DNA of 64,000 bases from Streptococcus suis. GTDB lineage: Bacteria; Bacillota; Bacilli; Lactobacillales; Streptococcaceae. Below are positions 9,445-19,681 of this stretch, one piece after another; within the stretch, counting starts at the first letter, position 1; each line of letters starts with the position of its first letter. Below the pieces are notes generated by a model. It saw only the letters and a list, made by a program, of their open reading frames with translations. It ran no database searches and had not been told where the DNA came from. The stretch is taken from contig NZ_CP082205.1 in assembly GCF_019856455.1 (NCBI RefSeq), positions 2,108,001-2,172,000 of the forward strand, read 5' to 3'. The translations under genes were made by a program, and so were the position numbers.

Positions 9445-9450
9445 ATTATA
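9445..9450 (-). promoter_or_regulatory. Extended -10 promoter immediately before dpnM
   Basis: The minus strand reads TGGTATAAT with only 7 nt between the hexamer and the ATG at 9437. Transcription would begin at or within a base or two of the start codon, giving a leaderless message. Confidence 0.65.
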
Positions 9451-9501
9451 CCATATCTCTAAATATATTTAATTAATCGAAGTGGAATAGCCTCCAACAT
9501 G

Positions 9502-9526
9502 CAAAAAAGCCGCCTAAGCGACTTTT
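9502..9526 (-). terminator. Terminator after the DUF1266 gene
   Basis: On the minus strand AAAAGTCGC pairs with GCGGCTTTTTT around a short loop, followed by T. Related in sequence to the hairpins at 6731 and 10978. Confidence 0.75.
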
Positions 9527-9550
9527 CAAAACAGCATTAAGAGTTTCTTC

Positions 9551-10897
9551 TCATTTCCCTTTAAATTCACGAATCCGTTGAGGAATACCCTCTAAAAATT
9601 GATTCATTTTTTGTTGCCATTCATTTTCAAGAGCTTTCCTTTCTTGAGAATCTAGGTCGTCAACAGCCTTACTATTTAGGCCGATTTCGCTTAAAACTGG
9701 ACTGACATTAGAGATTGTCTTTTTGCCAAAATGAATTTTACTTTCTTCCATCCATAAATTAAGTGAGGAGCTCAACTCAACTTGTTCCCAAGGGATTCTG
9801 ACAAGTGCTGGTTTGCCGAATAATTTCTTCTTAAAGGTGTAGACAGCTTCCTCTGTAAAGATAAGATTTAAACTTAGAGTTCCTTCAAACATGGCAAAAA
9901 TATGTTCTTCATGCAACTCCTTGTAGCTTGGATAATGATACCAAAATACTCTAGCCGAATAAAGACTTGCATACTCCTTTGGTAAAAGAATTGTATCTTG
10001 TTCTTGCAAGTTTTTTTCTGCAATCATCCATTCAAGATTATTCTCAATAAGGGGAGTCCAAAAAACGTAATCTGCAAGTTCGCTCAGGTACTGATAGCGT
10101 TCATAATCGATAAAAGTTGGGTCTATAGAGGTTCCTTCTAGGGAAGCAAGCAAATCATTTGAAGGCGCAGTAAGTCCTGGAATCTCACCCTTATAATCCA
10201 CACGATCCTGCCTTGCTTTTAACTCTTTAACAATTTCTTCAGGTAAGAAGTTTTCTAAAAAGGCTGTCAAGTTGGCTAACTCATGATTTGCCCAAAAAGT
10301 ACCATAAGAAAAGACATTCGTCGGTGCAATACAAAAAGAATAAACATCTACCACATATTCCTCAACGCTTGTAATCGTTTCTGAGCTAGGAACATACTGA
10401 AGTAATTTTCCCATTACACAAGATGCTAGGTATTGTTCCCAAGTCTGATAACTATTTTTGATACGCTCTGTTTGCTTGGTAAACAGTTCCTCAAATTCTT
10501 CTTTAGTAATCAAGCGAGTAGCATACGATTTCGTCAAGACATCAATTATACGGCAGTCGTCAAAGCCTTTGATTAGTTGAGAACCTGTTAATGAATTTAA
10601 AGAAAGGTAAAAGTCTTTTACATCAGGAGTGCCTATTCCATCAATAAATGAAGAAACATCTTCTAAAGCATGATAACGGCCATCTTCCAGTTTATCAATT
10701 TCTTCTTTTAAACTTGAATAATCTGTAATACCATAGTTTGTTTCTAACATGGTTCGCAACAGGCCTCTGGTCATCATATTGACACCTGGCATGACGACAC
10801 TCATTAGTTCTTTTTCGATAAATTGTCTATTGACTGAATTGGCAAAAACTGAACTGTATCTGTATGGACTGCACAATAAAACGTATTCCGATTGCAT
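9551..10897 (-). CDS. DUF1266 domain protein
   Basis: About 448 residues, soluble, with no signal peptide. Residues 90-190 fit DUF1266 as I recall it: GFDDCRIIDVLTKSYATRLI, then EEFEELFTKQTERI and SYQTWEQYLASCVMGKLL, with the earlier RGLLRTMLETNYGI. The rest has no motif I recognise. The track-style upstream start is a TTG; ATG 10897 with AAGGAG 7 nt before it is better. DUF1266 has no assigned function. It lies between the restriction cassette and two lipoprotein genes and has its own terminator. Confidence 0.7.
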   Translation of the reverse strand: MQSEYVLLCSPYRYSSVFANSVNRQFIEKELMSVVMPGVNMMTRGLLRTMLETNYGITDYSSLKEEIDKLEDGRYHALEDVSSFIDGIGTPDVKDFYLSLNSLTGSQLIKGFDDCRIIDVLTKSYATRLITKEEFEELFTKQTERIKNSYQTWEQYLASCVMGKLLQYVPSSETITSVEEYVVDVYSFCIAPTNVFSYGTFWANHELANLTAFLENFLPEEIVKELKARQDRVDYKGEIPGLTAPSNDLLASLEGTSIDPTFIDYERYQYLSELADYVFWTPLIENNLEWMIAEKNLQEQDTILLPKEYASLYSARVFWYHYPSYKELHEEHIFAMFEGTLSLNLIFTEEAVYTFKKKLFGKPALVRIPWEQVELSSSLNLWMEESKIHFGKKTISNVSPVLSEIGLNSKAVDDLDSQERKALENEWQQKMNQFLEGIPQRIREFKGK

Positions 10898-10977
10898 GGA
10901 GGTCTCCTTGTTAAGCAACTTATTTTTTATATTATATCTGATTTGTACTAGCTTATCAAGCGTAGAAAAAATCAGAC

Positions 10978-11001
10978 AAAAAAGCCGCTAGAGCGACTTT
11001 T
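10978..11001 (-). terminator. Terminator after the 115-residue lipoprotein gene
   Basis: On the minus strand AAAAGTCGCTC pairs with the following AGCGGCTTTTTT. It shares its stem sequence with two other terminators in this region. Confidence 0.75.
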
Positions 11002-11028
11002 CTGACAAATGGAACAGAGTATTTACGT

Positions 11029-11376
11029 TTATTCTTTTGTAAACTCTGCATTTGCTAAAGTTGAATCAAGAGTGTCTAATGTTAGGACCCCATCAACAAT
11101 TTCATAATCCACGGTCGAATTATCATTTTCTGCCGTTAGAGTTTTTCTCTCCTGATCAACAGTCAGTCCCTGTTCCTCAGATTGAGTTTGACCATCTTCC
11201 CCTTTTTCTTCAAAAGTAAGGGTTCCAGTATTATTTTCAATTTTGATAATTACTGTATAAGTAGTGCCGTCTTTTTCCCTTGAATAGGTATAGGTTCCAT
11301 TATCATTTTTAGCTCCGCAAGCAACTAAGAAAAATACGATGACGCTCGTTAAAATAAGGATTAATAATTTTTTCAT
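11029..11376 (-). CDS. Small lipoprotein of unknown function
   Basis: 115 residues. A lipoprotein signal peptide ends in the lipobox FLVAC (cysteine at 20), so it should be anchored on the outer face of the membrane. The mature part is rich in T, E and D with repeated beta-strand-like segments (GTYTYSREKDGTTYTVII, NNTGTLTFEEKG). It starts 12 bp after the end of the next gene upstream, so the two lipoproteins are probably co-transcribed. I recognise no family. Confidence 0.75.
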   Translation of the reverse strand: MKKLLILILTSVIVFFLVACGAKNDNGTYTYSREKDGTTYTVIIKIENNTGTLTFEEKGEDGQTQSEEQGLTVDQERKTLTAENDNSTVDYEIVDGVLTLDTLDSTLANAEFTKE

Positions 11377-11388
11377 CCTACTCTCCTT

Positions 11389-12477
11389 TTAACCTACAGA
11401 GTAACTAATGTAATCAATGAGTTCTGGTATAACTTTTATTTCTTTGGCTTCATGTTCATTTTCGAGTTGATAAACCTTATCTCCCGTATAAACATAGTAA
11501 GAGTTAGATAGCCCATCGAATATCGCAAATTTGATATTTTTAATTTCCTTATTATCAGAAGTATAATAGCCAGTCAGACTACTACCATCAACAACTTTTA
11601 TTTTTTCTAACGTTTTTTTCTCAGTCGTATGACGCAATCTGAGTGCCTGTAGAAACTCATTTACTGTATTGTACTGATAGGTCACTTCAGACGCCATCCC
11701 CAATTCTTTGTAATGTTCCGCTGAATATTGGCTAATCTGTTCTGTACTGTACTTCAATGATGTTGGTCTTGTTGTTTGTTTTTCAAGGTCAATGACAGTT
11801 GCTTTGTCGGTATAAGCAGACAAATAAAAGGTAGCCTGTACTTTACCGTCTTTTACAACAATTTCATCATTATCTGTTACACCAAGATAGTTTGTTGGTG
11901 TATCACTGCCATAAAAGCCATACATTGGCAGTAATTCTCCATCTTCTCCAAGAAAACCTTGAGTTAGGCTAGGACCTTCTGAAAGCAACAGTTGTCCATA
12001 TTCTAGTTCGAACTTACCTTGATGAAGTTCCCCAACCTTTAGTGTAGCATTCATTTGATTGTCTTTTGTGACATACAAATGCCCTATTTGACTTCCAGGA
12101 ACATCTCGCTCTAGATACAATTCATAGCTACCATCTTCGTTGATTGCAAAATCAATCTTATAAAATACGGTCAAATTATCATCGGGAGCATGACTTGTTT
12201 CAGCTGACGGAATTTCAACTATTCCTGAATAAAATCCTACATAGTCTTTTACAGCTTGCTTTGCTTCAGCATCGATTTCAGTATGTTCATCTACACGAGG
12301 AAAATCATCTGGGCTGCTGACTACTTTCTCACTCTTCGTTGTACTTGAGCTTTCCGTCACCTTTTGTGTACTACTAGAGGTTTCTTGGTTCACTTGACCA
12401 GTCTGTTCCGTCTGGCTACAAGCTACTAGACTTAACGTTGATATTGCCACCAACAATTTTAAAAAATTCTTTTTCAT
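11389..12477 (-). CDS. Lipoprotein with a Ser/Thr-rich linker, function unknown
   Basis: ATG 12477 with a GGAG site 6 nt upstream gives about 362 residues. The signal peptide ends at the lipobox SLVAC. A low-complexity stretch (ETSSSTQKVTESSSTTKSEKV) links it to a globular domain rich in beta strands and acidic residues. A segment around DNLTVFYKIDFAINEDGSYELYL could be a ligand-binding strand pair, but I cannot place it in a family. It precedes the small lipoprotein gene. Confidence 0.75.
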   Translation of the reverse strand: MKKNFLKLLVAISTLSLVACSQTEQTGQVNQETSSSTQKVTESSSTTKSEKVVSSPDDFPRVDEHTEIDAEAKQAVKDYVGFYSGIVEIPSAETSHAPDDNLTVFYKIDFAINEDGSYELYLERDVPGSQIGHLYVTKDNQMNATLKVGELHQGKFELEYGQLLLSEGPSLTQGFLGEDGELLPMYGFYGSDTPTNYLGVTDNDEIVVKDGKVQATFYLSAYTDKATVIDLEKQTTRPTSLKYSTEQISQYSAEHYKELGMASEVTYQYNTVNEFLQALRLRHTTEKKTLEKIKVVDGSSLTGYYTSDNKEIKNIKFAIFDGLSNSYYVYTGDKVYQLENEHEAKEIKVIPELIDYISYSVG

Positions 12478-12534
12478 ATGTTCTCCTATAGTATAATACC
12501 ATCCATGCAATTTCGACAATTTTTTTCAGTTCCT

Positions 12535-13290
12535 TTACGGTTTCGGCTCAACCAATTCCAGCATAGCCACGGTCACACCATTTCTGAAGGTGGTCTCGAT
12601 GGCCTTGTCGTTGAGTCCGATGCCGACTGCCACCTGGAGGTTGTCCAGTTTTTTCATCATGACAGTCTTGTGTCCTGCGGAGTTCATCCACTCGGTGAAG
12701 AGACCGTTTGCGATGTCGCTCTCGTCGATGGCACTGTATGCGCTAAGAGCTGCGCCCATCTGGAGTGCGTTTTCACCACGCCAGCCTTGTCGAGCAGTCT
12801 GCTCTGCCGTGTAGATGGTCGTCCACTTAGAACCGTCTGGGCGCTTGTGAGCGCCGTCGGCGGTACCTTGATAGCGAAGACTACCGTGGTCCGCCATTTC
12901 GTTGGCACGGGCATTCGCCGCGTTTTGAGCGTCTGAGCCCTGACCTGCGTATGTTACAGCCGATAGGCCTTCTGCCGCACGGGCTGCGTTAAGCAGGCTG
13001 ACGAACTCAGCGTTGAGCTTGTCGAGGTTGATGAGCTGCTCCACCTTCTCAAGGGTGTCCTTGGTTGCGCCAGTTCGGATGGTCGTGCCAGGTACGGTTC
13101 CTTTCTTAGCGATGAAGGCGTCCTGCTGCTCCTCGGTGAGGCTCATGAACTCATCCAGCGTTAGCGTCTTCTTGTCGAGTAGGCTAGTGCTGGCAGGTTT
13201 AGTGCCGACCACAAGGACCTCATTGACTGGTGCAGTCTCGGAGATAACCTCGCGGGTTTCGCTTACTTGACCAGTACGGTTATTGGTGAC
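12535..13290 (-). other. GC-rich CAP-domain segment within the surface protein gene
   Basis: Two 60-base lines counted by hand (12661-12720 and 12721-12780) have about 55 and 58 percent GC, while 13801-13860 in the G5 region of the same gene has about 38 percent. The switch lies near 13290, between the last G5 domain and the CAP domain. This suggests the CAP module came from a GC-richer source or was recoded by recombination. Confidence 0.6.
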
Positions 13291-15393
13291 CCGTGTGATA
13301 CGGACCTTACGCTCTCCGTTTACTCCCTGAACTTTGATTTTTGTTTCACCTTCTGGGAAATTCGGATCTTCTTCCTTGATTGAAGTATAGGCAAGCACCT
13401 CCGTTTCTGTCAGAACTTGACTGGTCTCTTCTTTCTTGATACCAACTTCTACTATACGCTTAATTGGCTGAATAACCTCTGGTTGACCCACCATTTCAGA
13501 GGCAACCTTGACGCCGTCCACATAGGTATCCTTATAGGTCTGTGTTTGCTGACCGTCCACTCCTGCTACCAACTCACGACTTTCACCTTCAAATAAGCTA
13601 TCCACCTGACGAGTTTCTGTAGTAAATGGAATGACACTTGTTTCTTGGCGAGTTTGATAACGAACAACAGCCTTTGTACCGACTTCAATAATCTCATTTA
13701 CCGGTTCGACACGCTCTTCTTTTACTAATTCACGCGCCGTTTCATTGCCGTCTGTCTTAGTAATGCGATAGGTTTGGGTTAGTGTTCCCTTTCTTCCTTT
13801 TGTAAGTGTACGAGTTTGACCTTTTTCTAAGTCTGGATTCTGACGAGTTTCAACAGTGTAGTCAAGCTCTGTGACCTTGGTTTCCTCTGTTGTTTCAACA
13901 ACAGACTTTGGCTTAGTACCGTATTCAATGACTTGCGTGACTGGTTGAGCAATAACTTCCGTGCTGACCACTTCTTCACTAATGACTGCACCTGTAGAAT
14001 CATAGACTTTCTTTGTAAGGGTCTTGGTTTGTCCATTAACTCCTGCGACCAGTACACATTCGGAGCCTACTTCCAGATCCGCATTGGCACGACGCTCTGT
14101 AGCAAATGAAATAGTCGTCAAGCTTTCTATAAGCTCTTCTCGATTTTTAGAAACCTCATCATTATAGGCGATTACTTCTGTAACAGGTTCAATTGTTTCA
14201 GTCGCAACGATCTCACGAGCGGTCTCTACATTATTGGTATAGGTTACTTTAGTGGTGACTATTTCCTTTCCATCCACACCTTATGTAAGAACCTTGCTTT
14301 CTCCAGCTTGCAAACTTGTATCTTTCACATAGCTAGTTCCATACTTGATGACAGTTACCTGGTTCTCTACATCTGTTCGAACTGTATCAACAGGTCGATC
14401 TGGTTCTGCTGGATTAGTTGGAAGTTCTGGGCTAACAGGTTTCTCTTCACCAGGTGTAACAGTCGTTTCCTTTTCCCCTGGTACAGCTGGTTTTTCCACT
14501 GGCGCAGGTATTTCTGGTTGGACTGGTTTCTCCGTTTCTGAAATAACCTTGTCTTCTGTACCGATAACCTGACCACCTCCTGTTTCTTCAACGGGTTTCT
14601 CCGCTGGCTTACTTTCTGCTGGGACTTCTTCAACCTTGTCTTCAGATGGTTTCTGTTCTGCCGAAGCGTCTGTTGCCTTGTCCTCTGACGGAGTTGATTC
14701 TGCTGGGATGTCTGATTTGTTCTCATCTGCTGGTTGGGTTGGTTGGACAAGTAGATTCTCATTTTCTTCTGCCTTATCTATTGAACCAGTAGGTAGAGTT
14801 GGACTTGTCTCACTGCTCTGCTTTTTCCCCTCCAAATAACCTACAAACTCATAACCTGCAATTGAAATCTTTCCATCTGGGAGTGCTGATCCTACTGTCA
14901 ATGTTTGAGTTTGACCATACTGAGCCAGCTGGGCAACCGTCACGGCAGATACAGAGGTGAAAACCAGACTGCCTCCTACCAAGGTCAAGGTCATTGCTGA
15001 GCGAACCATCCGTTGATTTTTCCGACCAACAGTTATACCAACCAGTAGCAAGCCTGCCCCAATAGCTCCAGCTAATACACCTGTGCTTTCTCCTGTCTGT
15101 GGCAAAATTGAAGACCCTACTTTTCTATACACAAGATAGTAGTTCACATCTTCTGTCACCTGAGCTGGAAGCTCTGTAAAAATCGCCTTTTTCTCTGCCT
15201 CAGTCAATTCCTCAGTCGTTACATAATCATAACGAACCTCTGCCGTCTTAGTCTGTGCATGAACCGATAAACTTGTTAGTAAACCCACTCCTAATAGAGC
15301 AGATGCGGCTCCTAAGCCTGTAAATTTACGAATCCCATATCGTAAACGCTGATTCTTTTCTTCTTGGATGCGCTGAGTTCTACTATAAACCAT
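12535..15393 (-). pseudogene. YSIRK/LPXTG-anchored surface protein with G5 repeats and a CAP domain, broken by an in-frame TAA
   Basis: One reading frame from ATG 15393 (GGGAG upstream) to 12535, interrupted only by TAA at 14281-14283. The N-terminal 370 residues have a YSIRK-like signal (YGIRKFTGLGAASALLG), an unusual N-terminal LPQTG followed by two hydrophobic segments, as in pneumococcal zinc metalloproteases, then a long P/E/K-rich wall-spanning region. After the stop come G5 repeats and a C-terminal CAP/SCP domain (LLNAARAAEGL, then EWMNSAGHKTVMM). The stop falls inside the first of five G5 domains. Without readthrough only a G5-less N-terminal fragment is made; a GTG two codons after the stop opens the rest, but that product would have no signal. 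Confidence 0.8.
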
Positions 15394-15531
15394 ATAATTC
15401 TCCCTTTTATGAAATAGTCTTCCAAAATATTTTACTATACACTCTTTATTTTTGTAATACATTTAGTAATACAATTTGTAATATTTCATATTCATTTATT
15501 TCGCTATACACTTGTAACAAGGAGCAAATAA

Positions 15532-15705
15532 ATGGCATTTAAATTAAAATCAGATAAAAAAGAAACAGAAATCAAAACCATTCGATTTCCGTCAGAGTTG
15601 GTAGATAGAATTGAGGAAGCAATCGTCAAAAAAGATGTCAGTTTCTCAAGCTTTGTCATTCAGGCTTGTGACTATGCCTTGAATAATATGGATAAAGAAC
15701 AGTAA
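15532..15705 (+). CDS. Small ribbon-helix-helix protein (Arc-like)
   Basis: 57 residues: ATG 15532 with AAGGAG 7 nt upstream, stop TAA at 15703. The segment TIRFPSELVDRIEEAIVKKD followed by VSFSSFVIQACDYAL has the strand-helix-helix pattern of Arc/MetJ-type DNA-binding proteins. It lies divergent from the surface protein gene across about 140 bp, so a regulatory role there is possible but only inferred. A shared bidirectional terminator separates it from uvrA. Confidence 0.8.
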   Translation: MAFKLKSDKKETEIKTIRFPSELVDRIEEAIVKKDVSFSSFVIQACDYALNNMDKEQ

Positions 15706-15728
15706 AAAAGAGCCGATGGCTCTTTTTT
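15704..15728. terminator. Bidirectional terminator between the RHH gene and uvrA
   Basis: AAAAAAGAGCC and GGCTCTTTTTT pair perfectly around a GAT loop. The A and T runs allow use from both the plus-strand RHH gene and the minus-strand uvrA. Confidence 0.9.
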
Positions 15729-15734
15729 ACTTGC

Positions 15735-18560
15735 TTATTTCAACTTAGTTTTCAAATACTGACCTGTAAAGCTGGCTGGATTTTGAGCCACTTCTTCTGG
15801 CGTTCCTGTCGCGACAACGGTACCACCGCCGACACCGCCTTCTGGTCCCATGTCGATAATGTGGTCGGCTGTCTTAATCACATCCAGATTGTGCTCGATG
15901 ACAAGGACAGTGTTGCCGTCATCAACAAAGCGGGCCAAGACCTTGAGCAACTGGGCAATGTCCTCCGTATGCAGACCTGTCGTCGGCTCGTCCAAGATAT
16001 ACAAGGATTTACCAGTTGACCGCTTGTGGAGTTCAGAAGCCAACTTCATCCGCTGGGCTTCCCCACCTGATAGAGTGGTCGCAGGTTGTCCCAAAGTCAC
16101 ATAGCCCAAGCCCACATCTTGAATAGTACGAAGTTTCCGCTCAATCTTTGGAATGTGTTTGAAGAACTCGACCGCGTCATTGACAGTCATATCAAGGACC
16201 TGAGCGATATTTTTCTCCTTGTAATGTACTTCTAAGGTTTCCGAGTTGTAACGGTGTCCATGACAGACCTCACATGGCACAAAGACATCGGGCAGGAAGT
16301 GCATTTCAATCTTGATAATCCCGTCACCAGAACAAGCTTCACACCGTCCACCTTTGACGTTAAAGGAGAAACGTCCTTTCTTGTAGCCACGGATTTTGGC
16401 TTCATTGGTCTGGGCAAACAAATCCCGAATATCGTCAAAAACACCTGTGTAAGTAGCTGGGTTGGAACGTGGTGTCCGTCCAATCGGGCTTTGGTCAATA
16501 TCAATCAGGCGGTCCAAGTGTTCAATTCCTGAAATAGACTTAAATTTACCTGGCTTGTCCGAATTTCGATTGAGCTTCTGAGCGATAGCTTTTTTCAAAA
16601 TGGAATTGACCAGAGTTGACTTACCAGAGCCAGACACCCCTGTCACCGCCACAAATTTTCCGAGTGGGAAACGAACAGTCACATCTTGCAGGTTGTTTTC
16701 CTTGGCACCGGTCACCTCTAAGAATCGACCATTTCCAACACGACGTTCCAAAGGAACTGGAATTTCACGTTTACCAGACAGGTACTGGCCTGTAATGGAT
16801 TTCTTGTTTTTAGCCACTTGGGCAGGCGTTCCAGAAGCCACGATTTCTCCGCCAAAGACACCCGCACCTGGACCGATGTCAATCAACCAGTCCGCCTCAC
16901 GCATGGTGTCCTCATCGTGCTCCACCACAATCAAGGTATTGCCCAAATCCCGCATCTTCTTAAGACTAGCGATCAGACGGTCATTATCCCGTTGGTGCAG
17001 ACCAATCGACGGCTCATCCAGAATATAGAGAACACCAGACAGGTTGGAGCCGATCTGGGTCGCCAGACGAATCCGCTGGCTCTCACCACCAGACAATGTC
17101 CCCGCTGCTCGTGAAAGCGTTAGGTAATTTAGACCAACGTTGTTAAGGAAGGACAGACGATCCTTGATTTCCTTGACAATGGGCGTCGCAATGGTTGCTT
17201 CATTTTCAGACAAGGTCAGATGTTCAATCACTTGCAAATGATCCGCTACGGACAAGTCAGACAACTGCCCGATATGCAGTCCCTGCTCGCCACCGACTTT
17301 GACAGACAGGGCTTGGTCATTGAGGCGATAGCCATGGCAAGTTCCACAGGTCAACTCATTCATATAGGCCTTCATAACCGTCCGCGTATAATCACTGTTG
17401 GTTTCACGGTAACGACGGTTGATGTTGGTAATCAAGCCTTCAAAGGGAATATCGATATCACGCACCCCACCGAACTCATTTTCATAGTGGAAATGGAATT
17501 CTTTGCCGTCAGAACCGTTGAAAATCAGGTTCTTCTCCTCTTCCGTCAATTCCTCGAAAGGCTTGTCCATATCCACACCAAAGTGATTCATGGCCTGCTC
17601 CAGCATCTGAGGGTAGTAGTTAGAAGAGATTGGATTCCACGGAGCCAAGGCACCCTCACGCAAGGTCTTGCTGGCATCCGGAACAATCAAATCCGTATCC
17701 ACTTCCAGCTTCATGCCCAAACCGTCACAATCGCTACAAGACCCAAAAGGCGCATTGAAAGAGAAAAGACGAGGCTCCAACTCTGGTACCGTAAAACCAC
17801 AAACTGGGCAGGCATAGTACTCAGAGAAGAGCAGTTCCTTCTCGTCCATGGTGTCAATGATGACATAGCCGTCCGCAATCCGCAGGGCCGCCTCAATGGA
17901 GTCAAAAAGCCGCGAGCGAATGCCCTCCTTGATGACAATTCGGTCGACTACGACTTCGATATTGTGCGCCTTGCTCTTTGATAATTCTGGCACTTCCGAC
18001 ACATCATAGACATCTCCATTGACACGGACCCGAACATAGCCATCCTTCTGCACCTTCTCAAAAACGGTCTTGTGCTGCCCCTTTTTCTTGCGTACAATCG
18101 GAGCTAGAATTTGCAAACGCTGGCGTTCTGGCAATTCCAAGACCTCATCAACAATTTGTTCCACCGAGGAAGCTGCGATTGCCCAGTGGCCATTGATACA
18201 GTATGGTGTCCCAACCCGAGCATAAAGCAGGCGGAGATAGTCATTGATTTCCGTCGCTGTACCAACTGTCGATCGTGGGTTACGCGAGGTTGTTTTTTGG
18301 TCAATTGAAATAGCAGGGCTGAGACCCTCTATAGAATCCACATCCGGTTTGTCCATGTTGCCCAAGAACTGACGAGCATAGGCAGACAAGGACTCTACGT
18401 AGCGGCGTTGGCCTTCGGCATACAAGGTATCAAAAGCCAAACTCGACTTACCAGAGCCTGACAAACCAGTCACCACCACCAACTTCTCACGCGGAATAGT
18501 CACATCAATATTTTTCAAATTATGGGCACGTGCCCCATGAATCACAATATTTTCTTGCAT
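15735..18560 (-). CDS. uvrA: Excinuclease ABC subunit A
   Basis: The DNA damage sensor of nucleotide excision repair, 941 residues, standard length. Two ABC ATPase modules are seen: Walker [13 protein letters not shown] near residue 31 and [12 protein letters not shown] near 640, with signatures [12 protein letters not shown] and [12 protein letters not shown]. CxxC zinc-binding pairs ([26 protein letters not shown]) are intact. There is no ordinary Shine-Dalgarno site directly before ATG 18560; instead a hairpin element ending TATCTTAAATT abuts it. The leader is predicted to exceed 1 kb. Confidence 0.97.
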   Translation of the reverse strand: MQENIVIHGARAHNLKNIDVTIPREKLVVVTGLSGSGKSSLAFDTLYAEGQRRYVESLSAYARQFLGNMDKPDVDSIEGLSPAISIDQKTTSRNPRSTVGTATEINDYLRLLYARVGTPYCINGHWAIAASSVEQIVDEVLELPERQRLQILAPIVRKKKGQHKTVFEKVQKDGYVRVRVNGDVYDVSEVPELSKSKAHNIEVVVDRIVIKEGIRSRLFDSIEAALRIADGYVIIDTMDEKELLFSEYYACPVCGFTVPELEPRLFSFNAPFGSCSDCDGLGMKLEVDTDLIVPDASKTLREGALAPWNPISSNYYPQMLEQAMNHFGVDMDKPFEELTEEEKNLIFNGSDGKEFHFHYENEFGGVRDIDIPFEGLITNINRRYRETNSDYTRTVMKAYMNELTCGTCHGYRLNDQALSVKVGGEQGLHIGQLSDLSVADHLQVIEHLTLSENEATIATPIVKEIKDRLSFLNNVGLNYLTLSRAAGTLSGGESQRIRLATQIGSNLSGVLYILDEPSIGLHQRDNDRLIASLKKMRDLGNTLIVVEHDEDTMREADWLIDIGPGAGVFGGEIVASGTPAQVAKNKKSITGQYLSGKREIPVPLERRVGNGRFLEVTGAKENNLQDVTVRFPLGKFVAVTGVSGSGKSTLVNSILKKAIAQKLNRNSDKPGKFKSISGIEHLDRLIDIDQSPIGRTPRSNPATYTGVFDDIRDLFAQTNEAKIRGYKKGRFSFNVKGGRCEACSGDGIIKIEMHFLPDVFVPCEVCHGHRYNSETLEVHYKEKNIAQVLDMTVNDAVEFFKHIPKIERKLRTIQDVGLGYVTLGQPATTLSGGEAQRMKLASELHKRSTGKSLYILDEPTTGLHTEDIAQLLKVLARFVDDGNTVLVIEHNLDVIKTADHIIDMGPEGGVGGGTVVATGTPEEVAQNPASFTGQYLKTKLK

Positions 18561-18565
18561 AATTT

Positions 18566-19566
18566 AAGATACAAAGGGCGTTAAATGCACAGTCAAAATA
18601 GGAAACTGACGATGTGTCTGAAAGACACAAGGAAGTTTATCTTTTTGACACTGCATTTAGCCCGTGTTCAATTCCTTTCTAGATATAAGTGCGTTAAGAA
18701 AGCGAGAAGAAAATAGGAAAATGTGACGTCATATCAGTGACGAAACATTTTGTACTTTACAGTATCCACAGCTGTAATCAACTAAAGTTGAAACATCTAT
18801 GTATCTTTTTCTCGACGCTTTTAGCACGCATTCAATTCCTTTCTAAGATACAAAGCCCGTAAAACGCAAGGTGAAAACAGGCGGTAAATCCGAAATCTGT
18901 GATTTCGAAGACGCACCCCCGTCAAGACAACTAGTGCTTTCACAGGTTGAAAACCGAAGAAAGCACAGATGTCTACGACGCAGAAGCCAGTTCCACATGC
19001 TTAAACATGAAGAAACCAGCAATTTTTGACACTGCATTTAGCCCATGTTCAATTCCTTTCTAAGATACAGAGCCCATAAAACGCACGGTGAAAATAGGCG
19101 GTAAGTCCGAAATCTGTGATTTCGAAGACGCACCCCCGTCAAGACAACTAGTGCTTTCACAGGTCGAAAACTGAAGAAAGCACAGATGTCTACGACGCAG
19201 AAACCAGTTCCACACGCTTAAACATGAAGAAACCAGCAATTTTTCACACAGCGTTTAGGGCGTGTTCAATTCCTTTCTAGATATAAGTGCGTTCACAAGA
19301 TAACTGGTGACGGTCGATTAACTCCGCGTCACCAGACGAAACTGCCTATGGGCAATTTCTATATCTTGTATTAGCTCGATTTTCAAAAAATATCGTTTTG
19401 AAAATCTCACGTTAAGAAAACCCTATAAAACTCGACCATTCAATTCCTTTCTAAAGATACAGAGGGCGTTGTAACAGTCTGGGAGACTGTTACAATCGGG
19501 AAATAGGGAAAACGCAGTTTTCCTCATTACACCAACATCATTAGCCCGCATTCAATTCCTTTCTTA
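18566..19566 (-). repeat. Six tandem hairpin elements forming the uvrA leader
   Basis: Read on the minus strand (uvrA sense), six units follow each other: 19453-19566, 19279-19452, 19062-19278, 18845-19061, 18681-18844 and 18566-18680. Each starts AGAAAGGAATTGAA, contains an inverted-repeat body (for example TAAATGCAGTGTCAAA against TTTGACTGTGCATTTA in the last) and ends in TATCTT or TATATCT joined directly to the next AGAAAGGA. Units 3 and 4 are 217 bp each and nearly identical; the others differ in their interiors. The last unit ends 5 nt from the uvrA ATG. Confidence 0.85.
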
Positions 19567-19634
19567 AGAGGATCTAGCTGTACCATGAGAGATTAGAAAA
19601 AGTTCGTACAACTTATTCGCTTAAATGTCTACAT

Positions 19635-19643
19635 ATTATACCA
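19635..19643 (-). promoter_or_regulatory. uvrA promoter (extended -10)
   Basis: The minus strand reads TGGTATAAT upstream of the hairpin array. No good -35 is seen, but the TGG extension can replace it. Transcription from here gives a leader of roughly 1.07 kb before uvrA. Confidence 0.6.
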
Positions 19644-19681
19644 CATTTCTATATAAAACCTTTCCGAAACTGCACATTTTT

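Noticed and set aside
17220..17981. 253-residue open frame opposite uvrA
   Set aside because: Shadow of the uvrA frame; no domain and no start signals.
18843..19037. 64-residue open frame in the third uvrA-leader unit
   Set aside because: No ribosome site, cysteine- and serine-rich random composition, and the nearly identical neighbouring unit does not keep the frame.
18566..19566. CRISPR-like array upstream of uvrA
   Set aside because: Units are of different length (114-217 bp), have inverted-repeat bodies and no short constant repeats with unique spacers; no cas genes nearby.
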